A stretch of DNA of 64,000 bases from Psychrobacter sp. bablab_jr014 (GCF_016464015.1 NZ_JACDXT010000045.1:1-64000), one strand, 5' to 3'; shown: positions 24,966 through 34,864, counted from the first letter of the stretch. Numbers and translations: made by a program. Notes: generated by a model not told the origin, from the letters alone.

Positions 24966-26057
24966 TTAGCCATCTTTAGCAAATAAAATCAAACCAATAA
25001 TAATCAGCGCAATGCCAAACAAACCCAAGGCCGAGGGCAGAGGACTGCCAAGCAAAATCATGCCGCCAATCAGCGCAAAAATAATTTCGCTGGCTTGGGT
25101 GGCATCCACACCTGCCACTTCGCTGGAAGTTGTTGCGTGCTCACGGGCATATAAAAAAATACTGGTCGCGGCCACCCCTGAGAATAGCGCCACCAAAAAG
25201 GTATTCATGATCTGACTGAATTGTGGCAATTCAGGATGCACAATCAGACCGAGCACCAACCAAAACGGCAAACTGCCCAGCGTCATCAGCCAAACCTTGT
25301 TAAAGGCATCGGTCAAAAGCTGCGTCTCAATCACAGGAATACGCGCAATCCACGCCGACAACATGCCGCCATGTGTGTCTGTCGGTGCTGGTGGGCTTAC
25401 CGTTTGCGCCTGTTCATTGTGAGGCGTTTCGTGCATATCTAAAGCCGCCTGCGCTAATAAGGCATGCTGCTCTTGCTCAGCGGCGTTTTTCTTGGCATTA
25501 AAAGACGCCTGCCATACCAGCTGATTGCCAATCGGATAGCTGAACGCCGCAATTAAGGCGGGCAGTGCGCCATACAGCAACAAGTCAGACAATGCCACGT
25601 CATCCGTGCCGCCATGTAAGCCCTCGCTGATGTTCGCCAGCAATACGCCAAAAAACACGAACAGCGCATAAAATATAAATTTTTTATCAAAGCGTTGCCC
25701 AAAGGCGAGCAGTACCAGTAAGCTACTAACGACGGTGAACATAAAGGTCGCTGCCACCACCCAGCCGCTCACGTGGTCGGCCGCGTAGCAAATACCCGTA
25801 TAAAACACCCCAAAACCAATGCTGCCTGTCAGACACCAAAAGCGCCAATGCGCACAAAAAACATTAAACAGCTCGCTAATGCGTGCCGTGCCTGAGCGTA
25901 TGCCAATCATCAACGTTAATAATAACAGCATAAATACATAGCGTAGGCTGGCTGACCAAAACCAATGTCCGCCCGCGCTACTCATCAGCTCATTGAGCAC
26001 AAAGGTTGAGCTGAAAAACGCCCCTGAGAGCAGCCCTAATAAAATCAGCCTAATCAT
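24966..26057 (-). CDS. DMT-superfamily multidrug efflux-type transporter
   Basis: The 363-residue protein has about ten hydrophobic segments in two halves, matching the multidrug-resistance efflux family of the DMT superfamily. Family features are GLLSGAFFSSTFVLNELMS at the start, a helix with GVFYTGICYAADH, and the final repeat with SEVAGVDATQASEIIFALIGG. A charged, Ala/Gln-rich cytoplasmic loop of about 60 residues lies in the middle. The substrate is unknown. The gene is alone, and the spacer upstream is occupied by an inverted-repeat element. Confidence 0.83.
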   Translation of the reverse strand: MIRLILLGLLSGAFFSSTFVLNELMSSAGGHWFWSASLRYVFMLLLLTLMIGIRSGTARISELFNVFCAHWRFWCLTGSIGFGVFYTGICYAADHVSGWVVAATFMFTVVSSLLVLLAFGQRFDKKFIFYALFVFFGVLLANISEGLHGGTDDVALSDLLLYGALPALIAAFSYPIGNQLVWQASFNAKKNAAEQEQHALLAQAALDMHETPHNEQAQTVSPPAPTDTHGGMLSAWIARIPVIETQLLTDAFNKVWLMTLGSLPFWLVLGLIVHPELPQFSQIMNTFLVALFSGVAATSIFLYAREHATTSSEVAGVDATQASEIIFALIGGMILLGSPLPSALGLFGIALIIIGLILFAKDG

Positions 26058-26380
26058 CTAACAACGTCCTTATTGTTCTTTTATTTTTATGAGCGCGTTT
26101 TTTAGGGCGTGTTGAACATTCGACCATGGCACTGACAGCGACTATTTTTTAGACGATTTGAGGTTAAAAATAATAAGTTTAGTCACTCTAAGCGTTTATT
26201 TTTAACGATGAAGCGGCAAAAAAGAGTCCTGTCCCCTGCTTTTATCGTTGGGGCTGATGCTAAAATTGCCCCATACTGCGTTGCAAATCTCGTTAAGGCA
26301 TCTGCATTATCGTCACTTTGCGCCTTGTCTGGAACAATTTTAGCGATCAGCAGTGCCTATTTGCGAATGTTCAACACGCT
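26058..26380. other. Intergenic region almost filled by a MITE-like element
   Basis: Apart from about 45 bp beside the DMT gene start, this interval is the 26105-26381 element. The apparent 73-residue frame across it (26208-26429) reads element sequence and is not supported. Confidence 0.6.
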
Positions 26381-26381
26381 C
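26105..26381. mobile_element. MITE-like 277-bp element with 18-bp terminal inverted repeats
   Basis: GCGTGTTGAACATTCG (26107-26122) is perfectly complementary to 26364-26379, and the arms extend to 18 bp with one mismatch. A second internal palindrome pairs 26163-26173 with 26196-26206. TA flanks both ends (26103-26104 and 26382-26383), as expected for elements inserting at TA. The right end's last base is the final base of the queE stop codon. The element has no transposase. Confidence 0.7.
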
Positions 26382-27103
26382 TATTTGCCTTTGGCATCTG
26401 CCCAAATGATTTTGTGCAGCTGCAATTGAAAGCGCACAGGCAGCGCATCGGTCAATATCCATTCTGCTAAGTCTTGCGCCAGCATGGGTACATCAGGGCT
26501 GCTATCGTCGTCTGCAACATTAAACATGGGCGAGAACCACACCGTGCCCACGCGTTCATCAAGCGCGTATCTGCGTAATTGCTCAACCGACCAGTCGTAA
26601 TCGGCGCGATTCATAATCACGAATTTTAATTGGTCATGAGGGGTTAAATAGTCTAGGTTTGACCAAAGGTTTTTGTCCGCTTCACCTGAGCTTGGGGTTT
26701 TGATGTCCATCACTTTGCTGACCGCACTTGGTACATCCGCAACCGACAACGCGCCTGCGGTCTCAAGCGAAATCTCATAGTCTTTAGCGAGCAGCATCTT
26801 CATTAGAGCAATGGCATTGGGCTGCGCGAGTGGCTCGCCACCTGTTAGGCAAATGCGCTTGCACGGATAGCTGGCAACTGTAGTCATAATCTCATCAAGC
26901 GACTGCCGCTCACCGCCGACAAAGGCATATTCGGTATCGCAATACACGCAGCGCAGTGGGCAGCCTGTCAGACGAATAAAAATGGTCGGCAGCCCTGAGG
27001 TCAACGCCTCGCCTTGCAAGGAATAAAAAATCTCAGTCACACGTAGGCCTGCCGATGGGTCAGTCACAGCGATGCTGCTGTTGCGTAAAGGGTGGTCACT
27101 CAT
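26381..27103 (-). CDS. queE: 7-carboxy-7-deazaguanine synthase (radical SAM)
   Basis: QueE converts 6-carboxy-tetrahydropterin to 7-carboxy-7-deazaguanine on the way to queuosine in tRNA. Among its 240 residues the iron-sulfur cluster cysteines are in CPLRCVYC (48, 52, 55; C-x3-C-x2-C). Substrate/SAM residues follow in TGGEPL near residue 92. The N-terminal EIFYSLQGE is the QueE substrate cap. The next enzyme in the pathway, QueC, is encoded at 59900-60676. The gene ends exactly at the MITE-like element; the element may have supplied or replaced its terminator. Confidence 0.94.
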   Translation of the reverse strand: MSDHPLRNSSIAVTDPSAGLRVTEIFYSLQGEALTSGLPTIFIRLTGCPLRCVYCDTEYAFVGGERQSLDEIMTTVASYPCKRICLTGGEPLAQPNAIALMKMLLAKDYEISLETAGALSVADVPSAVSKVMDIKTPSSGEADKNLWSNLDYLTPHDQLKFVIMNRADYDWSVEQLRRYALDERVGTVWFSPMFNVADDDSSPDVPMLAQDLAEWILTDALPVRFQLQLHKIIWADAKGK

Positions 27104-27403
27104 AATAGGTCTGTCTTAAAAGGTTGGCTGCGCTGTATTTATCAAGCGGGCAAAACGTGCCATAAATACAGGGTAATCAACAAAAAGGAACGTCTCAGAC
27201 ACGTCTTGATGCGTGCTAAAACTAAACTAGAAAATCGCAAAGATTGCGGCACAAAATTATAACGTATATCAGGCACATAGACTGTAAAAAAAGACGCTGA
27301 AGTCAGCCTCAGCGTCTTTTTTTTGCACTTAGTCTTGTCAGCAGTAACATAAGCACTTAGCGAATCGTTACTGCCATTAGCCCAATCGGCTTTTCATCAA
27401 AGC
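27104..27403. other. Spacer between dapD and queE
   Basis: These 300 bp hold the dapD terminator (27286-27324) and must contain the queE promoter. Otherwise nothing is recognisable. Confidence 0.55.
27286..27324 (-). terminator. dapD terminator
   Basis: AAAAGACGCTGA pairs with TCAGCGTCTTTT (27309-27320). Poly-A on the left gives the T-run on the minus strand, and the T-run at right makes it bidirectional. Confidence 0.85.
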
Positions 27404-28225
27404 CTAGTCTAAGCGTAGCAGTTCGTTTACTGCAGTTTTGGCGCGGGTTTGTGCGTCCACTTTTTTCACAATGATGGCAGCGTATAGGCTGTGTGTGCCG
27501 TCTTCTGAAGGCAAGCTGCCTGGGACAACAACAGAGCCTGCTGGCACACGGCCACGATGAATCTCTCCTGTCTCACGGTCATAGATGCGCGTTGATTGAC
27601 CGATGTATACGCCCATAGAGATGACCGAACCTTCTTCAACGATAACGCCTTCAACGATTTCAGAGCGCGCACCGATAAAGCAGTTGTCTTCGATGATGGT
27701 TGGGTTGGCTTGTAGTGGCTCTAGTACGCCGCCGATGCCCACGCCGCCTGATAGGTGGACGTTTTTACCAATTTGTGCGCATGAGCCAACAGTCGCCCAC
27801 GTGTCTACCATCGCGCCTTGGTCAACGAATGCGCCGATGTTCACATAGGATGGCATCAGTACCGCGCCAGCGGCAACGAATGAACCTTTACGCGCAACCG
27901 CAGGTGGCACAACACGGACGCCTGCCGCTTTAAAGTCTGCTTCTGACCAGTCGGCAAATTTGGTGGGCACTTTGTCATAAAATTGTACGTGCTCGCCCGC
28001 TGGCATTGCGTAGTTGTCGTTTAGGCGGAATGACAATAGAACGGCTTTTTTCGCCCACTGATTGACGACCCATTCACCGTCTTTTTTCTCAGCGACGCGC
28101 AGGCTGCCATTGTCTAGCTGCTCAAGTACTGCGTTAATCGCATCGCGCACGTCTTGTGGCATGGTGCTTGGGCTGTAGTCGTTGCGGTTTTCAAAGGCTT
28201 CTTCGATGATTTGTTGTAGTGACAT
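27404..28225 (-). CDS. dapD: Tetrahydrodipicolinate N-succinyltransferase
   Basis: DapD transfers succinyl from succinyl-CoA to tetrahydrodipicolinate in the lysine and diaminopimelate pathway. The 273 residues match the typical length. After a helical N-terminal domain comes a left-handed beta-helix made of hexapeptide repeats, with [20 protein letters not shown] and [17 protein letters not shown] visible; the latter is strongly conserved in DapD. The C-terminus [11 protein letters not shown] is typical. It is monocistronic. Confidence 0.96.
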   Translation of the reverse strand: MSLQQIIEEAFENRNDYSPSTMPQDVRDAINAVLEQLDNGSLRVAEKKDGEWVVNQWAKKAVLLSFRLNDNYAMPAGEHVQFYDKVPTKFADWSEADFKAAGVRVVPPAVARKGSFVAAGAVLMPSYVNIGAFVDQGAMVDTWATVGSCAQIGKNVHLSGGVGIGGVLEPLQANPTIIEDNCFIGARSEIVEGVIVEEGSVISMGVYIGQSTRIYDRETGEIHRGRVPAGSVVVPGSLPSEDGTHSLYAAIIVKKVDAQTRAKTAVNELLRLD

Positions 28226-28422
28226 AACATATCCTAAATCAGAATAAAAACGGATGGCTGGGACGTGCCCTAGCGCATGGTTTAAAAATACGCAAAGATT
28301 GTAACATACCCATGAAATACATGGGTATCAAAGCATGGTTTATAACTATCACTCAGGCAGTTATTGTTATTTATTGAGCTATTTTTGGGATATTAAAGCC
28401 GTATAAGTAGCCGTCTCACTGA

Positions 28423-29358
28423 TTACTTACGCTTGCGGCTACGCGCTTGCATCCAGCGCAAAATGTCGCGGTAAACATTCATAGACTGACGCTCGTTCAA
28501 TGGCTCGTGACGCATATTGGGATACAGACGCGTATCGACATGGGTGAATCTTTGCTCACGTAAGCGTTTGACCACACGGCGCACACCAGCGCCCATATCG
28601 CCAACAGGGTCATTCTCACCACTGACAAACAGCATAGGAAAGTCTTTATCAATGGTCATTGCCCAGTTTTTATTGAGTCCTGCTTTCATCAGAGCAAATA
28701 GCGTCAAAAAACCATTGTTAGTAAAGTTAAAGCCCGTTAATGGGTCGTCTTCGTAAGCTTCGATATTGTCCGTATCTTCGCTGAGCCAGGCGTATTTAGA
28801 CTCATTGGTTGACGCGCCCAGCTTTTGATTAAAGCGCTGGTTCATATAATCAGCAAAGGTTGCGTTTGATTTTTTGGGGGCAGCTTTCGCCAGCATCGCA
28901 TTGACGGGTAGCATGACATTAACGAGTGGATTCAAATCCGCTGTGCCCATCAAAATCGCGCCTGAAAAGTCCTGCGCGTGGTGTTTTAGCACCGTACGCA
29001 CGATAAATGACCCCATCGAATGCCCCATAATAAAATGCGGCGCGTCAGGATAACGGGTCTTTAAGGCGTCTGCCATGATAATCACGTCTTTGAGCAAGGC
29101 TTGTACAGGATGCGCCTCGTCGAAAAAGCCAAATTCTGCCTCACTTTTGACCGTCTGCCCATGCCCAAGCTGATCATAAGTCACGACAGCGATACCATTA
29201 TCCGCCAAAAACTGCGCAAATTTATCATAACGACCGCTGTGCTCACACATGCCATGCACGATAAGTAAGGTCGCTTTGACCTCAGACTCAGGCGTAAAAA
29301 ACGTATGGTGTAAATAATGGCTTTGGTTGGACGAGGTGATTTGCTCTTGATGATTCAT
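28423..29358 (-). CDS. Alpha/beta hydrolase, monoacylglycerol lipase/lysophospholipase type
   Basis: The protein has 311 residues. The oxyanion HGMCEHSGRY motif is near residue 35, the YDQLGHG turn near 61, the nucleophile Ser114 in GHSMGS, then the acid in VSGENDPVG and the histidine in MRHEPLNE near residue 290. This is the Hydrolase_4/serine aminopeptidase S33 group that includes monoacylglycerol lipases. It probably cleaves glycerides or lysophospholipids in the cytoplasm. There is no signal peptide. The gene is alone on the minus strand, divergent from the TRAP system. Confidence 0.88.
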   Translation of the reverse strand: MNHQEQITSSNQSHYLHHTFFTPESEVKATLLIVHGMCEHSGRYDKFAQFLADNGIAVVTYDQLGHGQTVKSEAEFGFFDEAHPVQALLKDVIIMADALKTRYPDAPHFIMGHSMGSFIVRTVLKHHAQDFSGAILMGTADLNPLVNVMLPVNAMLAKAAPKKSNATFADYMNQRFNQKLGASTNESKYAWLSEDTDNIEAYEDDPLTGFNFTNNGFLTLFALMKAGLNKNWAMTIDKDFPMLFVSGENDPVGDMGAGVRRVVKRLREQRFTHVDTRLYPNMRHEPLNERQSMNVYRDILRWMQARSRKRK

Positions 29359-29780
29359 GCGCGTAGCAGTCCTTGAATTATAGCTATAATAAGATAAACG
29401 ACAAAAAAATTAATAACAAAAAATGATGCTCTATTATATAGGGGTGTTGATGGATTGTATAAACCCTTTGATTATGGCAGTCGTTATGATTTCTTGGTCA
29501 AAAAGTGAAAAATCAGAGCCATACGATGTATTAACTGTCTATCATCAACGGTGATAAAAAAACAGAAAGTTAGGAGAAAAAGTAAGTGTAGTAGCCTAAG
29601 TTATACAGTCAGGCATTTATTTATACCAAAAATTACTATAGTATAACTTTAGTGTAAAGGACTATCACGCTGAGTTTGCTGATACCCAATAGGCCACTTG
29701 TGGCTTGAAAGGTATTAACTGGCAGCACCGAACGACACGCTTTTGGTCTATATTATTGAATTATTTTCAAGGAAGAAATC
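29359..29780. other. 422-bp region upstream of the TAXI-TRAP genes
   Basis: AT-rich, non-coding. It contains a 10-bp palindrome TACTATAGTA (29634-29643). A promoter for the TRAP operon must lie here, but I could not fix it. Confidence 0.45.
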
Positions 29781-30794
29781 ATGCAAAAAATGTCAAAAAC
29801 CTCATTGCTACTTTCAGCCCTACTTGGCGCAACCTTAACCCTAAGCGCCTGCTCCTCACCAAGCTCAGAAAACAGTGAAAGCACCACAGCAGACAGCAGT
29901 GCCACTGATGAAAACAAGCTAGATACCAAGTTTTTGACCATCGCGACAGGCGGTGCGTCTGGCCCCTATAATATCATCGGTACGTCACTTGCTGAGGTTT
30001 ACAGCAAAACCTTTGGCGTTAACTCAAAAACGCAAACCACAGGTGCGTCTGTTGAAAACGTCAATCTATTGACGCAGGGTAAAGTTGACATGGCAATGGC
30101 GCTGAGCGACGTGGTCACCGATGCGATCGAGGGCAAAAACAACTTCGATAAGCCGATTGACAATATCCAACAGATCGCCGTCATGTATCCTAACGTGGTA
30201 CAAATCGTGACCACCAAAGGCACTGGCATTAAAAATATCGAAGACCTACGCGGCAAACGTATCGCCGTTGGTGACCAAGGCTCAGGTACAGAAGTAAATG
30301 CGCGTACTTTGCTTGAAGGTTTTGGTATTACTTATAATGACGTCAAAGTTGATTATCTAGGTTTTGCTGAAGCGGCCGATGGTATGAAAGCGGGCAAAAT
30401 CGAAGCGGCCTTCTTTAGTAGTGGTCTACCAAACTCATCACTAATGGAGCTGGAGCAGGGCGTCGACTTACAGCTTGTCAGCATTGACCAAAACAAGCTT
30501 AAAGAAATTATCGCCAGCAAGCCTTATTTCAACACTTTCGAAATCCCAGCAGGTACTTATGGCAACGACGCGGCAATTCCAACCGCTGCTATCATGAACG
30601 CACTATTGGTCAGCTCAGATCTGTCTGAAGAAGACGGTTATAAACTCACCAAGACTTTGTTTGAGAGCCTAGATACGCTAAAAACCGCGCACCAAGCGGC
30701 CAACGACATCAGTCTAGAGACAGCGCGTGATGGCATGGTTGCACCTATCCACCCTGGCGCGAAAAAGTACTATGATGAACAAGCTGGCAAATAA
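29781..30794 (+). CDS. TAXI-family TRAP transporter solute-binding lipoprotein
   Basis: This is the periplasmic ligand-binding component of a TRAP uptake system. The 337-residue precursor has a lipobox LSAC (acylated Cys about residue 24) and a Ser/Glu-rich linker. The TAXI domain includes LTIATGGASGPYNIIG and RGKRIAVGDQGSGTEVN, family-specific segments for solute binding. The substrate is unknown; characterised TAXI systems take up organic acids such as glutamate or 2-hydroxyglutarate-like compounds. AAGGAAG lies before the ATG. It overlaps the next gene by about 20 bp, indicating translational coupling. Confidence 0.9.
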   Translation: MQKMSKTSLLLSALLGATLTLSACSSPSSENSESTTADSSATDENKLDTKFLTIATGGASGPYNIIGTSLAEVYSKTFGVNSKTQTTGASVENVNLLTQGKVDMAMALSDVVTDAIEGKNNFDKPIDNIQQIAVMYPNVVQIVTTKGTGIKNIEDLRGKRIAVGDQGSGTEVNARTLLEGFGITYNDVKVDYLGFAEAADGMKAGKIEAAFFSSGLPNSSLMELEQGVDLQLVSIDQNKLKEIIASKPYFNTFEIPAGTYGNDAAIPTAAIMNALLVSSDLSEEDGYKLTKTLFESLDTLKTAHQAANDISLETARDGMVAPIHPGAKKYYDEQAGK

Positions 30795-31317
30795 AAGGCT
30801 TTGGCTGTTTGCTTGCGCAATACTTATTGTTTTACTGTTGTGTTTGACCCTATGGAACGCTGCAACGCGTCAACCCGTTACTGAGGTTCGCGTTGCTGGT
30901 ATTGATGGCGCGAGCGACAGCGTTTGTTATTTTAATGCGCCTAGTTTTGAGCTGCGCTGGATACATTCGGTGGAAAAACAATGGTGGGAGGAGCAGTACC
31001 AACGTCAAGAAGATGGGCTGCTACTGACCACCACTTATTTTGAAGCCTTCGGTGCTGGCACACCATCTACTGAGCCGCTCGCCTCTGTACAAAAGGCAGG
31101 CTATTTGGGTTACCAAATCAATGAAAAACTGCCTAAGCTCAACTGGGTAGTATCCAGACTGACCAAAGGTGAGATTGATTATGGTGGTCATCAGTTTCTT
31201 ATCCATGAGTGGGTGCCAGACTATTCTGAAGTTGTGATTATGCCTAAGGCGTATCATTTTATTGATAGATTTACAAAGGACTTGTGTCATGAACTCCCAA
31301 GTGACGGATCACAATAA
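30772..31317 (+). CDS. DUF1850 family protein linked to TAXI-TRAP transporters
   Basis: The 181-residue protein begins with a membrane segment (about residues 9-27) and has the DUF1850 features SFELRWIHSVEKQWWEE (about residues 56-72) and FEAFGAGTPS. DUF1850 genes lie between TAXI binding proteins and fused TRAP permeases across proteobacteria, as here; the role is not known, perhaps a third subunit. The ATG at 30772 fits the hydrophobic start better than one at 30727. It overlaps both neighbours (by 23 bp and 29 bp). Confidence 0.85.
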   Translation: MMNKLANKRLWLFACAILIVLLLCLTLWNAATRQPVTEVRVAGIDGASDSVCYFNAPSFELRWIHSVEKQWWEEQYQRQEDGLLLTTTYFEAFGAGTPSTEPLASVQKAGYLGYQINEKLPKLNWVVSRLTKGEIDYGGHQFLIHEWVPDYSEVVIMPKAYHFIDRFTKDLCHELPSDGSQ

Positions 31318-33346
31318 AGATTTACCTCTACATGCCAATACAGATTCTGACGCTAATGTGGACGCTGAACTTGAGGCGCAAGCCCATAATACCGCTATAT
31401 TAGAAAAGTACGACCGAGAATCCATCACGCGGAATATTACCCAAGGCCCTGTAAAATATATAATTGCTGGGCTGTGTATTCTGTATTCCATTTTTCATTT
31501 ATATATTACCTTTAACCCCATGCCTGCGCTGTTGCAGCGGGCGGTACACGTGGGTGTTGGTTTTGCCTTAATCTTCTTAATCTTTCCTGCCAGTAAAAAG
31601 AGTAGCCGCAAAAAAGTGGCTTGGTATGACTGGATTTGGTTTGTCCTATCCTTATCAGGTATGGGTTATTTGATTTATGAGTATCAAGATATTGTGACCT
31701 CGCGCGGCGGCATCGCCAATACCATGGATGTCATCTTTTCGATGCTTACGGTGGTTTGTGTACTTGAGGGCAGTCGCCGTATTACAGGATGGATTTTGCC
31801 AATATTGGCGGGGATATTTTTGGCGTACCCTTTTGTCAGTCACATGGACTTTATGCCTGATAGATTACTGACGCGCCCTTATGATATGGGCGATATTTTT
31901 GGGCAATTATTCCTAAAAACCGAAGGTCTGTACTCGGTCGCCATCGGTGCATCGGTGACGTTTATCTTCTTGTTCATTCTATTTGGGGCATTTTTGGCGC
32001 GCTCAGGAATGGGACAGCTGTTTAACGACTTAGCACTGGCGCTGGCAGGTCACAAAAAAGGCGGCCCTGCCAAAGTCGCGGTTATCTCCAGTGGCTTTAT
32101 GGGCAGTATCAACGGCTCTGCGTTATCCAACGTCGTTAGTACGGGCGCGTTTACCATTCCCTTAATGAAAAAGGTCGGCTATCACAAAGACTTTGCGGGT
32201 GCGGTTGAAGCCAGTGCGTCTGTGGGCGGGCAGATTTTGCCGCCGATTATGGGTGCGAGTGCCTTTATCATGGCGGAGACGACGGGCTTGCCTTATAGCA
32301 CGATTGCGCTTGCTGCGTTATTGCCAGCCATTTTGTATTATCTTGGCGTCATCGCGCAGGTGCACTTCCGCGCTGGCCGTCGCGACCTTAAGGGCATTGC
32401 TAAAGAAAGCTTGCCTGCGGTAAAAGAAGTCCTAAAAGCACGCGGTCACATGCTACTGCCGATTGTCTTTTTGATTTTCTTACTCATTCGCAATGTGCCT
32501 GTCGGTTATGCTGCTGCGTATACGATTGGTTTTACTATCGTAATTAGTATGCTGCGTAAAGAGACGCGCATGAGTTTTAAAGACATTTTGGGTGCATTTG
32601 AAGATGGCGCGCGCCAATCGCTTGCGGTGATGGCGGCGTGTGCGGTGGTCGGTGTGATTATCGGTGTGGTCAGTTTGACCAGCTTTGGTACGGTGATGAC
32701 CTCATCTATCGTGACCTTGGGTGCAGGCTCGCTGCTGCTTACCTTAATACTCACCATGCTGGCCTCTATGGTACTGGGTATGGGGTTGCCGTCGATTCCT
32801 GCCTATATCATTACCGCAACCATGGCAGCACCCGCGCTGGCAGGTTTTGACATTCCGATTTTAGCGGCGCACATGTTTGTCTTTTACTTTGGTATTTTCG
32901 CCAATATCACGCCGCCTGTGTGTCTTGCAGCCTTTGCGGGGGCGGGTATCTCTGGTGGCGATCCGATGAAGACAGGGTTCTTGTCGCTTAAGCTGGCACT
33001 GGCGGGCTTTATTGTGCCATTTATGTTTATCTATAACCCCACGATGCTGATGATTGACCCGACAGGGCTTGCAGTCACCGCAAAAGACTTCCCGTTGCCA
33101 CCGATTGTCGACATTATCACAGTTGTCGTAACCTCAATACTGGGCGTGATTGCCTTAAGCTCAGCGCTTGAGGGGTACTTTAAAGGGGAGATGAACGTCA
33201 TTACGCGTATCGTCTTAGCTGTCGGTGCTTTATTGCTGATTTATCCCGAAATCACGACAGGTATCGTAGGGGCATTTATCGTCTTGGCTATTGCGGTTTG
33301 GAATGTGCGTAGCAGTAGAGTGCCTGTAGTGGCGCAGCACAGTTAA
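31289..33346 (+). CDS. TRAP transporter fused permease (4TM+12TM)
   Basis: In this 685-residue inner-membrane protein the small (DctQ-like) and large (DctM-like) permeases of TRAP systems are joined. A polar N-terminal stretch of 45 residues precedes about 16 membrane helices. GSINGSALSNVVSTGAFTIP (about residues 264-283) and LGMGLPSIPAYII (about 497-509) are the DctM motifs that form the sodium-coupled transport site. Uptake is driven by the sodium gradient with the TAXI protein. The ATG at 31289 has AAAGGA eight bases upstream and is preferred to an earlier in-frame ATG at 31262. Confidence 0.92.
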   Translation: MNSQVTDHNKDLPLHANTDSDANVDAELEAQAHNTAILEKYDRESITRNITQGPVKYIIAGLCILYSIFHLYITFNPMPALLQRAVHVGVGFALIFLIFPASKKSSRKKVAWYDWIWFVLSLSGMGYLIYEYQDIVTSRGGIANTMDVIFSMLTVVCVLEGSRRITGWILPILAGIFLAYPFVSHMDFMPDRLLTRPYDMGDIFGQLFLKTEGLYSVAIGASVTFIFLFILFGAFLARSGMGQLFNDLALALAGHKKGGPAKVAVISSGFMGSINGSALSNVVSTGAFTIPLMKKVGYHKDFAGAVEASASVGGQILPPIMGASAFIMAETTGLPYSTIALAALLPAILYYLGVIAQVHFRAGRRDLKGIAKESLPAVKEVLKARGHMLLPIVFLIFLLIRNVPVGYAAAYTIGFTIVISMLRKETRMSFKDILGAFEDGARQSLAVMAACAVVGVIIGVVSLTSFGTVMTSSIVTLGAGSLLLTLILTMLASMVLGMGLPSIPAYIITATMAAPALAGFDIPILAAHMFVFYFGIFANITPPVCLAAFAGAGISGGDPMKTGFLSLKLALAGFIVPFMFIYNPTMLMIDPTGLAVTAKDFPLPPIVDIITVVVTSILGVIALSSALEGYFKGEMNVITRIVLAVGALLLIYPEITTGIVGAFIVLAIAVWNVRSSRVPVVAQHS

Positions 33347-33365
33347 GTACATTGATAAGCATAAG

Positions 33366-33400
33366 AAAAGGGAGCAGTGTTAATGAGTGCTCCCTTTTTT
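33366..33400 (+). terminator. Terminator of the TAXI-TRAP operon
   Basis: AAAAGGGAGCA (33366-33376) pairs with TGCTCCCTTTT (33388-33398), with T continuing to 33400. It lies between convergent genes. Confidence 0.85.
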
Positions 33401-33433
33401 ATAAGACGATTACAAGTCGATAAACTTAACCGA

Positions 33434-34480
33434 CTAGCAGCCTAATTTGCCTTCGGCTTCTAACGCTTTTTTACTTCGTATCGGTGCTGGACACTCTTCA
33501 CCGTAATATTGGCGGTCAGCGAAATAGCTTGAGCGTACCATTGGCCCTGCCCAAACATTAAAGAAGCCAATCTTTTTACCGTAGTCCATATAGCGCTGAA
33601 ATTCGTCAGGGTGGACATAGCGGTCTACAGGCGCGTGGTTTTTGCTTGGCTGTAGATACTGACCAATAGTAATCATATCCACATCGTGGGCTTTTAAGTC
33701 ATCGAGTAGCGCGTAGACCTCTTCTTCAGTCTCGCCTAGGCCGACCATAAAGCCGCACTTAGTCGCGATGTCAGGACGGCGCGCTTTGTACAGTTTTAAC
33801 AAGTCAAGTGAGTGCTGATAGTCCGAGCCTGGGCGGAATGCTTTATAAAGGCGGGGCACGGTTTCGATATTGTGGTTAAACACATCAGGCGCGGTTTCTG
33901 AGAGTAAATCAAGCGCGATGTCCATACGACCACGAAAGTCAGGCACGAGGATTTCAATCAAGCAGTTGGGGCTAAGCGCTTTTGACTCTTGGATGACTTC
34001 AACGAAATGACCTGCACCGCCGTCTTTTAAATCATCACGGTCAACGGAGGTGATGACAGCATATTTAAGCTGCAAGCCTAAAATGGTCTCCGCAGTATGA
34101 CGCGGCTCGTCAGCGTCGAGCTTGTTTGGGCGACCGTGTGCCACATCACAAAATGGACAGCGGCGGGTACAAATATCACCCATGATCATAAAGGTTGCTG
34201 TACCGTCACCAAAGCACTGCGGCAAGTTAGGGCAGGCGGCCTCTTCACAGACGGTATAGAGCTTTTGCTGACGCAAGGTCTTTTTGATGCGCTCGACTTC
34301 GGCAGGCGATGACATTTTGACACGAATCCAGTCAGGTTTTTTCTTCGCCTCAACGGTCGGAATAATCTTAATTGGGATACGGGCAACTTTATCGTAGCCG
34401 CGCAGCTTTTCACCTTGAACGGCTTTTTTGGGTTTTGGCTGGCTGGCGGGGACGTGTGTTTGTACAGCTGTTGAGCTCAT
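33434..34480 (-). CDS. lipA: Lipoyl synthase (radical SAM)
   Basis: LipA inserts two sulfur atoms into octanoyl groups on lipoyl domains of dehydrogenase complexes. In the 348-residue protein the auxiliary cluster is [12 protein letters not shown] (Cys78, 83, 89) and the radical SAM cluster is CTRRCPFC (104, 108, 111). The conserved arginine-serine pair RSSY near the C-terminus completes the auxiliary cluster. LipB is not visible here. It is single-gene and divergent from acnB. Confidence 0.97.
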   Translation of the reverse strand: MSSTAVQTHVPASQPKPKKAVQGEKLRGYDKVARIPIKIIPTVEAKKKPDWIRVKMSSPAEVERIKKTLRQQKLYTVCEEAACPNLPQCFGDGTATFMIMGDICTRRCPFCDVAHGRPNKLDADEPRHTAETILGLQLKYAVITSVDRDDLKDGGAGHFVEVIQESKALSPNCLIEILVPDFRGRMDIALDLLSETAPDVFNHNIETVPRLYKAFRPGSDYQHSLDLLKLYKARRPDIATKCGFMVGLGETEEEVYALLDDLKAHDVDMITIGQYLQPSKNHAPVDRYVHPDEFQRYMDYGKKIGFFNVWAGPMVRSSYFADRQYYGEECPAPIRSKKALEAEGKLGC

Positions 34481-34864
34481 AAACGAATCCTAAACCCTTA
34501 TAACAAAACGGGTTTTATTTATTTTGTAATGACAAGACATCGGGTGTTTAATCTGGCGATTATAACAAAATGAATCTTATTTTTCATCTTCTATCGAAAG
34601 GCGGTACGTGGTGTCGTCTTTGTTTATTTTGAATTGCATCAATAGCCATTAGAAGATAATAACGCAGGATGCGATTCATTCTTGATTATAGACAATAACA
34701 ATAGCGATATTTCTCTACTAAATATTGGCTATGCCTCAAGCTTTGTCCTTTGGTCATTAACATTATTACCGTTTTGGGCTATATTGTGCGCAACCTTTTG
34801 CCGAGCCATAGGCTTTATTGTCTATCCCCGCTCGGTGTCGCCCATCGGAATAAGGAAGATTATT
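34481..34864. other. Divergent spacer between lipA and acnB
   Basis: These 384 bp carry promoters for both genes. An in-frame extension of acnB runs back to 34682, but its translation is a hydrophobic non-family sequence, so this stretch is taken as non-coding. The acnB ribosome binding site AAGGA is at 34852-34856. Confidence 0.6.

Noticed and set aside
26208-26429. 73-residue frame between the DMT and queE genes
   Set aside because: It reads through the inverted-repeat element and into antisense queE; no ribosome binding site.
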